36,336 nt of DNA from Ferriphaselus sp. R-1 (lineage in GTDB: Bacteria > Pseudomonadota > Gammaproteobacteria > Burkholderiales > Gallionellaceae): assembly GCF_000746095.1 (NCBI RefSeq), contig NZ_JQKP01000018.1:7501-43836 (forward strand). The letters are read 5' to 3'. Every line of letters starts with the position of its first letter. Position 1 is the stretch's first letter. The notes below the pieces were generated by a model. That model saw only the letters and a list, made by a program, of their open reading frames with translations. It had not been told where the DNA came from and did no database searches. A program made the translations under genes and the position numbers. Positions 10,752-18,487 of this stretch are shown here, piece after piece.

Positions 10752-11642
10752 ATGAACGAGAAAATCTTGCAATTACTGGATGGGCGCGATGAGTTCTATC
10801 CTCACACACTGGAACAGAATTACCCACGCATTCTGGCCAAGATACTCGAACTGTGGAATTCCCCTGAAGCCGAAGCCTACTTCAACGATCTGTTGATAGA
10901 CGAACGGGGTGACCGCCAAGGCTTTCCCTTGCATGTTGCATCCGAGATCATTCATCTCAGCCTGATCCACGCCAGACAAGCCGTACCGACCCCACCTCAG
11001 AACGACCTGTGGGAGAGCGATGCCCCGATCAGCAAGTCCGCCATCGAACTCAACGACCATCAGCTCAGCCGCAACAAGTCATTGCTGGATGCCGCAGAGT
11101 CGGGTGATGTCGAGTTGACACACCATTTACTGCAGACCTCCAGGGATGAGCTGGACTCTACTGATGCGCGCCACTGGACACCCCTGATCGTGGCCGCGTT
11201 CAATGGGCACGATCTCGTCACGCGCATGCTGCTGGAAGCGGGAGCAAACACAGCGGCGCAAGACAAGTCAGGCTACACCGCCCTGCACTGGGCGGCTTAT
11301 AACGGCCAGACACGCACCGTCAAGCTGCTCTTGGATGGACAGGCCGCCATCGATGCCCGCAGCCAGTCAGGCTGGACACCGCTGATGCAAGCCGCCGCGC
11401 GCGGCCATCTAGGCGTGGCTATCTTGTTGGTTGATCGCGGCGCGGAGGTGAACGCATCCAGCCAGGACGGTGCGACCGCCTTGCTCAAAGCTGCAGCGAA
11501 CGGTCATCTGGACGTGGTCAAACTGTTGCTGGAACATCACGCAACGGCCTCGACCAAACTCAAGGACGGCAGCACCGCCCTGTCGCTGGCAAACAAGAAC
11601 GGCCACCACGACATAGCCGCCATGCTGCAATCCTTGTCGTAA
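10752..11642 (+). CDS. Ankyrin-repeat protein
   Basis: A 296-aa soluble protein. The N-terminal about 110 residues have no recognised motif. From about residue 115 there are five to six ankyrin repeats with the usual TPLxxAAxxGHxxxVxxLLxxGA pattern: HWTPLIVAAFNGHD, GYTALHWAAYNGQT, GWTPLMQAAARGHL, GATALLKAAANGHL, GSTALSLANKNGHH. No signal peptide or membrane segment is seen, so a cytoplasmic protein-interaction role is likely; the partner is unknown. The start at 10752 (MNEKILQLL) is preferred to the in-frame ATG at 10692, whose extra residues look unlike protein. The Shine-Dalgarno (GAAGGCG) is modest. The gene is convergent with the ACR3 gene, 3 nt between stops. Confidence 0.82.
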   Translation: MNEKILQLLDGRDEFYPHTLEQNYPRILAKILELWNSPEAEAYFNDLLIDERGDRQGFPLHVASEIIHLSLIHARQAVPTPPQNDLWESDAPISKSAIELNDHQLSRNKSLLDAAESGDVELTHHLLQTSRDELDSTDARHWTPLIVAAFNGHDLVTRMLLEAGANTAAQDKSGYTALHWAAYNGQTRTVKLLLDGQAAIDARSQSGWTPLMQAAARGHLGVAILLVDRGAEVNASSQDGATALLKAAANGHLDVVKLLLEHHATASTKLKDGSTALSLANKNGHHDIAAMLQSLS

Positions 11643-11645
11643 GGG

Positions 11646-12668
11646 TCAGCGCACCGCCTCGTACCAGCCTCGGCTGCGCTGCACCAGATACACCACCGAC
11701 AACATCACCGGCACCTCGATCAGCACGCCTACCACCGTCGCCAGCGCAGCACCTGATTCGAAACCGAACAGGCTGATGGCGGCAGCGACGGCCAGTTCGA
11801 AGAAATTGGATGCGCCGATCAGCGCCGACGGTCCGGCCACGCAATGCACCTCACCGAGGCGGCGATTCAGCCAATAAGCCAGACCAGACGTGAAATACAC
11901 CTGCAGGGTGATCGGCACGGCCAGCAGCAGGATGACCAGCGGCTGTTCGACGATGGCCTGCCCCTGAAAAGCAAACAACAGCACCAGCGTCAGTAGCAGG
12001 GCGGAGATGGAGAGCGGCCCCAGCCGCGCCAGCATCGCCTCGAACTCCACTTGACCTCGCTTCAGCAACGCCCGGCGCCAGAGCTGGGCGATGGCCACCG
12101 GCAGCAGGATGTACAAGCCCACCGAGATCAGCAGCGTCTGCCACGGCACGATGATGGATGACAAACCAAGCAACAGCGCCACCAGCGGCGCGAAGGCGAA
12201 TACCATGACGGCATCGTTGAGCGCGACCTGGCTCAAGGTGAACAGCGGCTCACCGTTCACCAACCGGCTCCATACGAACACCATCGCCGTGCAGGGCGCA
12301 GCAGCGAGTAGTACCAGTCCGGCGATATAGCTGTCGATCTGTGCGGCAGGCAGATATGGTGCGAACAAATGGCGGATGAACAGCCAGCCCAGCAGCGCCA
12401 TCGAGAACGGCTTCACCGCCCAGTTGATGAACAGCGTCACGCTGATGCCGCGCCAGTATCGACGCACCCCGTGCAGCGCACCGAAATCGACGCGCAGCAA
12501 CATCGGCACGATCATCACCCAGATCAGCAGACCGACGGGAAGGTTGACCTGCGCCACCGCCAGCCCGCCCAGCCAGTGGAATGGCGCGGGGAAGAGTTGC
12601 CCCAGCGCCACTCCGACGAGAATGCAGAGAAACACCCACAGCGTGAGATAACGCTCGAACCCGCTCAT
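11646..12668 (-). CDS. acr3: ACR3-family arsenite efflux permease
   Basis: A 340-aa inner-membrane arsenite/antimonite extruder of the BASS/ACR3 family, not the ArsB type. Ten hydrophobic segments are predicted. The ACR3 signature with the essential Cys is present (LAAAPCTAMVFVWS, C126). The late conserved segment LIEVPVMLSVVYLV is also present. Start 12668 (MSGFERYL) lies 4 nt past the arsC stop with a GATGGG-like Shine-Dalgarno; the upstream ATG at 12692 would overlap arsC. It is the last gene of arsR-arsC-acr3: arsenate is reduced by ArsC and the arsenite exported here. Confidence 0.92.
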   Translation of the reverse strand: MSGFERYLTLWVFLCILVGVALGQLFPAPFHWLGGLAVAQVNLPVGLLIWVMIVPMLLRVDFGALHGVRRYWRGISVTLFINWAVKPFSMALLGWLFIRHLFAPYLPAAQIDSYIAGLVLLAAAPCTAMVFVWSRLVNGEPLFTLSQVALNDAVMVFAFAPLVALLLGLSSIIVPWQTLLISVGLYILLPVAIAQLWRRALLKRGQVEFEAMLARLGPLSISALLLTLVLLFAFQGQAIVEQPLVILLLAVPITLQVYFTSGLAYWLNRRLGEVHCVAGPSALIGASNFFELAVAAAISLFGFESGAALATVVGVLIEVPVMLSVVYLVQRSRGWYEAVR

Positions 12669-12672
12669 CCCA

Positions 12673-13170
12673 TCAATCCTGAGTGCGCCCAATCTCGGCC
12701 AGCTTTTCTTTCAGCGTCAACTTGTCCAGCCTGTCGATAGGCAGCGCCATAAATAGTTGGATGCGCCGTGCCAGTTGTTCCGCAGCGCGTTTGAAGGCCG
12801 TGCGACGCGCCTCGTCGCCCTCGACATGCGCCGGATCGGGAATCCCCCAATGCGCGGTAGCCGGATGGCCCAGCCAGACCGGGCAGGTTTCGCCTGCGGC
12901 GTTGTCGCACACGGTGAAGATGAAATCGAACTCCGGCGCGCCAGGGGCGGCGAACTCGTCCCAGCTCTTGCTGCGCAGCCCCTCGGTGCTGTGGCCGTTG
13001 GCCTGCAGCCATTCCAGCGCGCCCGGGTTGACCCTGCCCGCCGGTTTGCTACCCGCGCTATAGGCTTTGAACAGTCCCTTGCCCAAGTGATTGAACAGCA
13101 CCTCGCCCAGGATACTGCGGGCAGAGTTTCCGGTGCACAGCACCAGCACGTGGTAAGTCTTTTCGCTCAT
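12673..13170 (-). CDS. arsC: Arsenate reductase, thioredoxin-coupled LMW-phosphatase type
   Basis: A 165-aa cytosolic enzyme reducing arsenate to arsenite. The phosphatase-like loop is C12-TGNSAR-S19. The second and third redox cysteines lie in the FTVCDNAAGETCPVW segment, separated by 7 residues as in thioredoxin-linked (S. aureus pI258-type) ArsC. It is about 30 residues longer than the pI258 enzyme, with a C-terminal helical tail. ATG 13170 follows AGGGAA, 20 nt after the arsR stop. An ATG at 13215 would overlap arsR and is not needed. The enzyme is co-transcribed between the regulator and the exporter. Confidence 0.92.
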   Translation of the reverse strand: MSEKTYHVLVLCTGNSARSILGEVLFNHLGKGLFKAYSAGSKPAGRVNPGALEWLQANGHSTEGLRSKSWDEFAAPGAPEFDFIFTVCDNAAGETCPVWLGHPATAHWGIPDPAHVEGDEARRTAFKRAAEQLARRIQLFMALPIDRLDKLTLKEKLAEIGRTQD

Positions 13171-13190
13171 GCGATTCCCTTTCTGTAGTT

Positions 13191-13508
13191 TCAACACGTC
13201 TTGCGCGGCGCACACTGCGCGGCATCGCCCGCACAGCAGTTCTCGGTGAGATAGCCGATCAACTCATCCATCGCCGGATAGTTGGCGGTGTAGATCACAT
13301 AGCGCCCCTCGGTGCGCCCACTCACCAGCCCGGCACGCGACAATTCCTTGAGATGGAAGGACAAGGTGGCGGGGGGAATGTCCAGCCTGTCGCCCAGCAT
13401 GCCAGCAGGCATCCCCTCCGCCCCGGCTTGTACCAACAAACGGAACGCCGCCAACCGGGACACCTGCGCCAGCGCAGCCAGCGCCTGAACCGCGTCGCCA
13501 CTTTCCAT
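13191..13508 (-). CDS. arsR: ArsR-family arsenite-responsive repressor
   Basis: A 105-aa winged-helix repressor. The recognition helix region is PPATLSFHLKELSRAGLVSG and the wing is EGRYVIYTAN. Metalloid-binding cysteines sit in the C-terminal tail (C91, C92, C99, C105; ENCCAGDAAQC). This is not the alpha-3 CxC site of plasmid R773 ArsR. It resembles the C-terminal three-Cys site described for Acidithiobacillus ferrooxidans ArsR. Start 13508 follows AAGGGAGG. It is the first gene of the ars operon and lies directly downstream of a large palindrome that contains its promoter, so autoregulation is expected. Confidence 0.92.
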   Translation of the reverse strand: MESGDAVQALAALAQVSRLAAFRLLVQAGAEGMPAGMLGDRLDIPPATLSFHLKELSRAGLVSGRTEGRYVIYTANYPAMDELIGYLTENCCAGDAAQCAPRKTC

Positions 13509-13520
13509 GATGCCTCCCTT

Positions 13521-13562
13521 TACAATTCTATATTTCCAATTATATGGAAATATAGAATTGTA
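13521..13562 (-). promoter_or_regulatory. ArsR operator palindrome with embedded ars promoter
   Basis: A perfect inverted repeat: left arm TACAATTCTATATTTCCA (13521-13538), 6-nt spacer ATTATA, right arm its exact complement (13545-13562). Read on the minus strand, the spacer is TATAAT, an ideal -10 box. TTGCAT (13562-13567) lies exactly 17 nt upstream as the -35. The palindrome thus covers the promoter core, so repressor binding would block polymerase. It lies about 12 nt before the arsR Shine-Dalgarno. The palindrome and spacing are directly seen; binding by ArsR is inferred. Confidence 0.85.
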
Positions 13563-13732
13563 TGCAAACACCCATGTCGGCCATGATGATCGACCATCGT
13601 TACGGGGATATTACGCTCTCGCCCCGCTGCCTCCCGCGCGCCGCAAAACAGGCCCGGGTCCGTGATACCATGCCGCTCGCCCATAGTCGCCCCTGCTCAT
13701 GTGCCCCACCGACCACCCCAAGGACTGACTTC

Positions 13733-15016
13733 ATGCTCTCGATACTGGTCACCGTTTTTGCGATCACCTATCTTGCCATCGCGCTGGAACATCCGCTAAA
13801 GGTCAACAAATCGGCTTCCGCCCTGATCGGGGCCGGACTGCTCTGGACGATCTACGCGATCTCGATCGGAGATGTGCACCTAGTCAACGAGCAATTGGGT
13901 GAGTCATTGATGAGCACAGCTCAGATCGTGTTCTTTTTGATGGGGGCGATGACTATCGTCGAGGTCATAGATGCGCATAACGGCTTCGACCTCATCACCA
14001 CCCGCATCCGCACCTCACGTCTGACCACCTTGATGTGGCTGGTCGGCTTGGTCACTTTCTTCCTCAGTGCCATTCTGGACAACCTGACGACGGCCATCGT
14101 CATGGTCTCGCTGATGCGCAAGCTATTGAGCAAACACGAGGACAGACTGCTGTTTGCCGGGATCATCGTCATCGCCGCCAACTCTGGTGGTGCGTGGTCG
14201 CCTATCGGTGACGTGACCACCACCATGCTCTGGATCGGAGGACAGATCACCAGTATCGCCATCATCAAGAGCGTATTGCTGCCCTCTTTAGTCAGCCTGT
14301 TGATCCCGCTGTCCATCACTGCGTATATCTTGCGCGGTCGTCAAGTTGAATCCCCCGCAAGAACGGCCAGCGCCTCGATCTCCGATCTCACCGAGTCCGC
14401 GCGCAATCTGATTTTCTTCATCGGGCTAGGCGTACTGATCGCGGTACCTGCGTTCAAAACCGTCACGCATCTGCCTCCATTCATGGGTATCCTGTTCGGG
14501 CTCGGCATCCTCTGGCTCGTGGCGGATGTGCTTCATCGGAACAAGGGTGAAGAGTCGCGTCAGCCGCTCACTTTAGTGCACGCTCTGAGCAAGATCGACA
14601 TGGGTTCGCTGGTGTTCTTCATCGGCATTTTGCTATCGGTAGCGACACTGGAACACACGCATATCTTGTCGTCGCTCGCCCAATGGCTGGATCAAACGGT
14701 AGGACGGCAGGACCTCATCGTCATGCTCATCGGTGTCGCCAGTGCGATCGTGGATAACGTGCCGCTGGTTGCCGCAGCCATGGGCATGTATAGCCTGGAG
14801 CAATACCCGACCGATCATTTTCTGTGGGAGTTCATGGCCTATTGCGCGGGCACAGGCGGTTCGATACTGATCATCGGCTCGGCAGCGGGTGTCGCCGCCA
14901 TGGGGTTGGAGAAGATAAACTTCATCTGGTACATCAAGCACATCAGCGGCCTGGCGTTGGCAGGCTACATCGCTGGCGCAGCGACTTACCTGATCCAGTA
15001 TCAGTTGCTCCACTGA
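13733..15016 (+). CDS. nhaD: NhaD-type Na+/H+ antiporter (ArsB/NhaD superfamily)
   Basis: A 427-aa polytopic inner-membrane protein with about 11-12 hydrophobic segments. It has NhaD/ion-transporter features: FLSAILDNLTTAIVMVSLM, then AANSGGAWSPIGDVTTTMLW, and near the C-terminus AIVDNVPLVAAAMGMY and CAGTGGSILIIGSAAG. These paired re-entrant loops are characteristic of the superfamily. Start 13733 (MLSILVTVF) follows AAGGA. The in-frame ATG at 13562 would add about 57 polar, unconserved residues. It is divergent from arsR across the operator palindrome, so a link to arsenic stress is possible. The proteins it resembles are sodium/proton antiporters rather than arsenite pumps. Confidence 0.85.
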   Translation: MLSILVTVFAITYLAIALEHPLKVNKSASALIGAGLLWTIYAISIGDVHLVNEQLGESLMSTAQIVFFLMGAMTIVEVIDAHNGFDLITTRIRTSRLTTLMWLVGLVTFFLSAILDNLTTAIVMVSLMRKLLSKHEDRLLFAGIIVIAANSGGAWSPIGDVTTTMLWIGGQITSIAIIKSVLLPSLVSLLIPLSITAYILRGRQVESPARTASASISDLTESARNLIFFIGLGVLIAVPAFKTVTHLPPFMGILFGLGILWLVADVLHRNKGEESRQPLTLVHALSKIDMGSLVFFIGILLSVATLEHTHILSSLAQWLDQTVGRQDLIVMLIGVASAIVDNVPLVAAAMGMYSLEQYPTDHFLWEFMAYCAGTGGSILIIGSAAGVAAMGLEKINFIWYIKHISGLALAGYIAGAATYLIQYQLLH

Positions 15017-15042
15017 GCCATCACCGGCTCGAATATCGGAAC

Positions 15043-15801
15043 TTACATTCTCCAGATGAAAAGTGCCGAATGATGCAGGTCGTCCACCTGCACCGTCTGC
15101 TGCGGGGGGAATTCGGGCACGGCGAAGGTGTTACTGATGAACAGGCTGCCGGGTTTCATCTCGCGGCGGGCTTTTTCCCACAGCTCGGCCATAGGCACCG
15201 GCGACAGGTAGGCAAACACCAAGTCGTATTGCGCCAGGTCGCAGTCCCACAAGCTACCCCAGTGCACATGGCAATTGGGTTTCAGCCGCAATCGTAGCCA
15301 GCTCCACGCAAACGGCAGCGGCGCAATCTCCACCCCGCTGTAATCACCGTCCGGCCTGACCTGCGCGAGATGCGCCAGCACGCCACCGATGCCGGAGCCG
15401 ATGTCCATGAAGCGGAAACGCCGCCCGCCCTCCTCCGCCGGCAATAATCCTTCCAGCGCACGCCACACCTTGTTGCTGGAAAGGTACAGCGGCACCTGGG
15501 TGCGGAAGGTGCTCCAGTACACTGCTAGCAGGATGAGGAAGATGGCGAGATACAGCGTCGGCGTCACTTCCACCGCCAGCATGGCGACCTGGGCGGGGGC
15601 GAAGACGAACTGGATAGGAACCCACCAGCGGGCTTGTCCAGCCAGATGCGAAAAGGCCGCCGCTAGCACCCCGACCAGCAAGGCGAAGCTCAACGGTGTC
15701 AACGGGAACGGCACGAAGCGCGCCAAGGCGATCATCAGGATGAATGCGGCTCCCTGCAACAACAGGGCCAGGACGGCTGGCGGCAATCGGCGCAGGTTCA
15801 C
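15043..15801 (-). CDS. Membrane-anchored class I SAM-dependent methyltransferase
   Basis: A 252-aa protein. The first about 90 residues hold three to four hydrophobic segments (PAVLALLLQGAAFILMIALA, LSFALLVGVLAAAFSHLA, LYLAIFLILLAVY). The rest is a Rossmann-type methyltransferase with SAM motif I FMDIGSGIGGVLAHLA and the acidic loop YSGVEIAPLP. The substrate is unknown. GTG at 15801 is chosen because it lies 1 nt past the stop of the DJ-1 gene; the ATG at 15849 would overlap that gene. The membrane-plus-methyltransferase layout is unusual, but similar hypothetical proteins occur in betaproteobacteria. Confidence 0.75.
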   Translation of the reverse strand: MNLRRLPPAVLALLLQGAAFILMIALARFVPFPLTPLSFALLVGVLAAAFSHLAGQARWWVPIQFVFAPAQVAMLAVEVTPTLYLAIFLILLAVYWSTFRTQVPLYLSSNKVWRALEGLLPAEEGGRRFRFMDIGSGIGGVLAHLAQVRPDGDYSGVEIAPLPFAWSWLRLRLKPNCHVHWGSLWDCDLAQYDLVFAYLSPVPMAELWEKARREMKPGSLFISNTFAVPEFPPQQTVQVDDLHHSALFIWRM

Positions 15802-15802
15802 G

Positions 15803-16345
15803 TCAGCGCTGCAACCCGGCCTCGACCTCATCGCGCTTGGCGCGACCACACAGCCGCTCGATCAGCGTGAGGGCGAAGTCCATCGCCGTGCCGGGGCCGC
15901 GCGAGGTGATGAGCTTGCCGTCCTCGACCACGGCAGCGCGCTGCTGCTGCACCTGCGGGTAAGCGTCGAGCGCGCCGGGGAAACTGGTGGCGCGCTTGCC
16001 GTCGAGCACTCCTGCCGCTGCCAGTACCGAAGGGGCGGCGCAGATGGCGGCGACATAGCGCCCCTGCCCCACCATATTTTTGACCAATTCCAGAATCCGA
16101 GCGTCGGCCTTCAGATTGTTGGTACCGGGCTGACCGCCGGGCAGCACCAGCATGTCGAAATCGTGCGTCAGCGCCGCCTCCAGCGTGGTGTCCGGCAACA
16201 CCATCGCACCGCGACTGCCGCGCTGGATCTGCCCGTCCAGCCCCGCCGTGACGACGCTCAGACCGGCGCGACGCAGCAAGTCGGTCACCGTGATCGCTTC
16301 CAGATCTTCAAAGCCCGCTGCGAGCGGAACCAGAATCCGACTCAT
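15803..16345 (-). CDS. DJ-1/PfpI family protein (YajL/ThiJ-like)
   Basis: A 180-aa cytosolic protein of the DJ-1 superfamily. It has the nucleophile elbow AAICAAPSVLA with C102. An acidic residue in AAGFEDLEA near residues 13-16 keeps the Cys reactive. The GG segment LVLPGGQPGTNNL and the C-terminal SRGPGTAMDFAL are also typical of YajL. Members are linked to protein or nucleotide deglycation and oxidative-stress protection; the exact activity is debated. The ATG overlaps the stop of the upstream hypothetical gene (ATGA), so the two are translationally coupled. The methyltransferase follows 1 nt after the stop. Confidence 0.88.
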   Translation of the reverse strand: MSRILVPLAAGFEDLEAITVTDLLRRAGLSVVTAGLDGQIQRGSRGAMVLPDTTLEAALTHDFDMLVLPGGQPGTNNLKADARILELVKNMVGQGRYVAAICAAPSVLAAAGVLDGKRATSFPGALDAYPQVQQQRAAVVEDGKLITSRGPGTAMDFALTLIERLCGRAKRDEVEAGLQR

Positions 16346-16743
16346 GCTTCCATCCCCAATTGATAAGCGCGCAGCAATGCCTGTTTAAGGTGCGGCTGTC
16401 GTTCGAGGTCTTCGACCCCCAGTTCCTGGGCAGCGATGATGCCCAGTGCGACCAGCGCCTGACTCTTGCTGCGCTGAGCACTGTAGCCGTCGAAATCGAA
16501 TACGCCATCGTGCAGGAATTCAGTGGCCAAGCCCTGAGGATTATCGAGACGAACCTCCTCGACCAGCATCACATCGAAGAGATACGAGTAGGTATCGATG
16601 CCGTGCTCGATCGCCAGCACGGTATGCAGCGAGGAGGGATCCGGGTATTTGTCGAGCACTGCATCCAGATCCAGCGTGGAGGAAAGGTCATAGTTCTCTC
16701 CCTTGAAGCTGAAGTCGATATGGGCATCGATGGTGTTCTTCAT
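16342..16743 (-). CDS. Conserved hypothetical protein
   Basis: A 133-aa acidic soluble protein that I cannot assign to a named family. It starts MKNTIDAHIDFSFKGENYDL, a beta-rich start, followed by LDLDAVLDKYPDPSSLHTVLA. The C-terminal half is helical (ALVALGIIAAQELGVEDLER). No signal peptide, cysteine motif or catalytic pattern stands out. The start is supported by GGAACC before the ATG. Its stop overlaps the DJ-1 gene start by 4 nt, so the product probably belongs with DJ-1, but no function follows from this. Confidence 0.75.
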   Translation of the reverse strand: MKNTIDAHIDFSFKGENYDLSSTLDLDAVLDKYPDPSSLHTVLAIEHGIDTYSYLFDVMLVEEVRLDNPQGLATEFLHDGVFDFDGYSAQRSKSQALVALGIIAAQELGVEDLERQPHLKQALLRAYQLGMEA

Positions 16744-16795
16744 GGTTCCAAACCCCGTCAGAGTCGTGGTGATCCCGCCTGATGAGCCGCCAGAT

Positions 16796-17284
16796 TCAAT
16801 CGCGGAAGTTGTTGAACTGCAGCGGGAAATCGGTGATGGACTTCTTCATGAAGGCGATGGCAGCTTGCAAGTCGTCGCGGTTCTTGCCGGTGACGCGCAC
16901 GGTGTCGCCCTGGATGCTGGCTTGCACTTTCTGCTTGCTGTCCTTGATGAGCTTGACGATCTTCTTGGCCAGTTCGATCTCCACACCGACCTTCACCGTG
17001 CAAGCACGCTTGACCTTGTTGCCGCTGACCTTCTCCACCTTGTCGGCGATGTCGAGACACTTTATGTCCACGCCGCGCTTGGTCAGCTTGCCGTTGAGGA
17101 TGTCCTGCACCTGCCCCAACTGGAATTCGTTGTCGGCATGGATGGTCAACACCAGCTCGGCCTGCTCCACGCGGGCATCCGAACCCTTGAAGTCGAAGCG
17201 CGTGCCGACTTCCTTGTTGGTCTGCTCGACCGCGTTCTTGACCTCGGTCTTCTCTACTTCGGAAACGATGTCGAAGGATGGCAT
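16796..17284 (-). CDS. yajQ: YajQ-family nucleotide (c-di-GMP)-binding protein
   Basis: A 162-aa protein of two ferredoxin-like half-domains, recognised by [38 protein letters not shown], and the C-terminal [16 protein letters not shown]. Xanthomonas and Pseudomonas homologues bind c-di-GMP and work with a LysR-type regulator. In other species the ligand is not settled. Start 17284 follows GAGGAA; the ATG at 17308 is not conserved. It may act as an effector for nearby GGDEF-EAL output, but that is only a thematic link. An inverted-repeat element lies just upstream and may overlap its promoter. Confidence 0.93.
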   Translation of the reverse strand: MPSFDIVSEVEKTEVKNAVEQTNKEVGTRFDFKGSDARVEQAELVLTIHADNEFQLGQVQDILNGKLTKRGVDIKCLDIADKVEKVSGNKVKRACTVKVGVEIELAKKIVKLIKDSKQKVQASIQGDTVRVTGKNRDDLQAAIAFMKKSITDFPLQFNNFRD

Positions 17285-17303
17285 GTTGGTTCCTCTCAGT
17301 GCC

Positions 17304-17422
17304 GTCATTCCCGCGCAGGCGGGAATCCAGCAAATTCAACTAGCCCGCAACGCGGGACAAAACCGGTTCTATCTGCTTCGCAGTCCATATCCGGACTGGA
17401 TTCCCGCCTGCGCGGGAATTAC
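17304..17422. repeat. REP/MITE-like element with 27-bp terminal inverted repeats
   Basis: Left arm 17304-17330 (core TTCCCGCGCAGGCGGGAA) and right arm 17396-17422 are reverse complements over 27 nt with one mismatch. They enclose about 65 nt with a further short inverted repeat (CCCGCAACGCGGG). Each arm is itself a small hairpin. The core CCCGCxxxGCGGGAATCCAG is a type widespread in proteobacterial intergenic repeats. No ORF is inside. It lies between yajQ and ppnP and could move with a RAYT/Tnp-like transposase elsewhere in the genome. Confidence 0.75.
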
Positions 17423-17506
17423 GGATCAACTTAGTCACAACACGCCACGAAATGGCTTGTTGCGGCGGTCACTCCCACTCTCCCCGCATGGGGGTAAGGC
17501 AGAGTC

Positions 17507-17821
17507 TTAGCCAAAGTGGCAAATATAGTGGTAGTTATCCCCGCTCACTTCGATGTCGAAGCTGGAGTTGCCGGGCACATTGAACGATTGTCCGGCTTGG
17601 CTGGTCTTCCAGTCCTCGCCCTTCAGTCTGTAACGGCAGGAACCGGCCACGGTCTCCATCACTTCCGGCGCGCCGGTGTTGAAAGTCAGGCTGGACGGCA
17701 GAATCACGCCGACGGATTTCTTCACGCCATCGGCGAATTCGACAGTGTGCGAAACGCACTTGCCGTCGAAATAGACATTGGCCTTGGTGTTGACGCTAAC
17801 GTTGCTGATCTGGTCTGTCAT
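17507..17821 (-). CDS. ppnP: Pyrimidine/purine nucleoside phosphorylase PpnP (DUF1255, YaiE)
   Basis: A 104-aa single-domain cupin-like protein. Recognisable segments are NVYFDGKCVSHTVEFADG, KKSVGVILPSSLTFNTGAPE, VMETVAGSCRYRL, and GQSFNVPGNSSFDIEV, which match PpnP/YaiE. The E. coli protein cleaves many nucleosides by phosphorolysis to the free base and (deoxy)ribose-1-phosphate. Start 17821 follows AGGAG; the longer in-frame ATG at 17920 adds unconserved residues. It is a single gene between the inverted-repeat element and the macro-domain gene. Confidence 0.9.
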   Translation of the reverse strand: MTDQISNVSVNTKANVYFDGKCVSHTVEFADGVKKSVGVILPSSLTFNTGAPEVMETVAGSCRYRLKGEDWKTSQAGQSFNVPGNSSFDIEVSGDNYHYICHFG

Positions 17822-17933
17822 GGTTGCTCCTAACTGAAATGAGAACCGCCTAACCGTTCGTGGCCTCGACGAGGTTCTCGCACCCCATGGGTGTGAGCTT
17901 GTCGAACCATGAACGGCCAAGCGGTCTGTGCGT

Positions 17934-18419
17934 TCAGGCTTCCTGCGCCTTCACGCCCTTCTGATAATCGACGTACACATATACCGGGATGCCGAGGTCG
18001 CCGAGCTGCTTTTCGATCAGCGGCTGCACTTCATCCCAGCTCAGGCCGCCCACGCCGCAGCCGATACGCGGCAGGGCGATGCTGGCGAACTGTTCTTTTT
18101 GCGCCAGTGTGCGCAGCGCATGCAGAGCATGGTTCACGTTGGAGATGCTGGCCCGGCCCGGCTTGCTGCCGTGATCGTAAGCACCTTCCTGAGTGAACAG
18201 GTTGACGACGCGTACGCCGTCAGCGCTGGCCCAAGTCCACAATTCGCCCGCCTTGGGATGCCTGGTCTGGCAGAAATGACGGAATTCCTTGTACAGGGCC
18301 GGCATACGCTCGCGCAGTTGCAGGGCCAGGCCCTGATGGAAGTCGTCGTTGGGCGACACACCATGGGCGATAGCCTTGGCGTGACTCAACAGGATATCCC
18401 CACTCACTTGCTTGATCAT
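17934..18419 (-). CDS. Macro-domain (ADP-ribose-binding) protein
   Basis: A 161-aa stand-alone macro domain. It has the N-terminal KQVSGDILLSHAKAIAHGVS (normally D-I-x6-I-x-x-x-x-N; here the Asn is replaced by Gly-Val-Ser). The segment SIALPRIGCGVGGLSWDEV is the phosphate-binding loop. Such proteins bind or hydrolyse ADP-ribose adducts. The replaced Asn and the LALQLRERMPALYKEF stretch are like the ALC1/TARG1-type branch, so the substrate may be ADP-ribosylated DNA or carboxyl esters rather than O-acetyl-ADP-ribose. Start follows AAAAGGAGAGC. No ADP-ribosyltransferase partner is adjacent. Confidence 0.85.
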   Translation of the reverse strand: MIKQVSGDILLSHAKAIAHGVSPNDDFHQGLALQLRERMPALYKEFRHFCQTRHPKAGELWTWASADGVRVVNLFTQEGAYDHGSKPGRASISNVNHALHALRTLAQKEQFASIALPRIGCGVGGLSWDEVQPLIEKQLGDLGIPVYVYVDYQKGVKAQEA

Positions 18420-18466
18420 GATGCTCTCCTTTTACCAGGGAACGCAGGCAGTCCCCGTAGATTACG

Positions 18467-18483
18467 CGGACGTGGATCGTCCG
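18467..18483 (-). terminator. Hairpin 5 nt after argG
   Basis: CGGACG / CGTCCG with loop TGGAT, starting 5 nt past the argG stop. The stem is good but no T-tract follows in the minus direction, so it is at best a weak or Rho-assisted terminator, or an mRNA 3'-end stabiliser. Confidence 0.35.
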
Positions 18484-18487
18484 TCGC

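Noticed and set aside
10371-10772. Intact 133-codon minus-strand gene before the MASE1 kinase
   Set aside because: It runs into the kinase gene, has no ribosome site, and part of the similarity lies in another frame. Treated as a possible remnant only.
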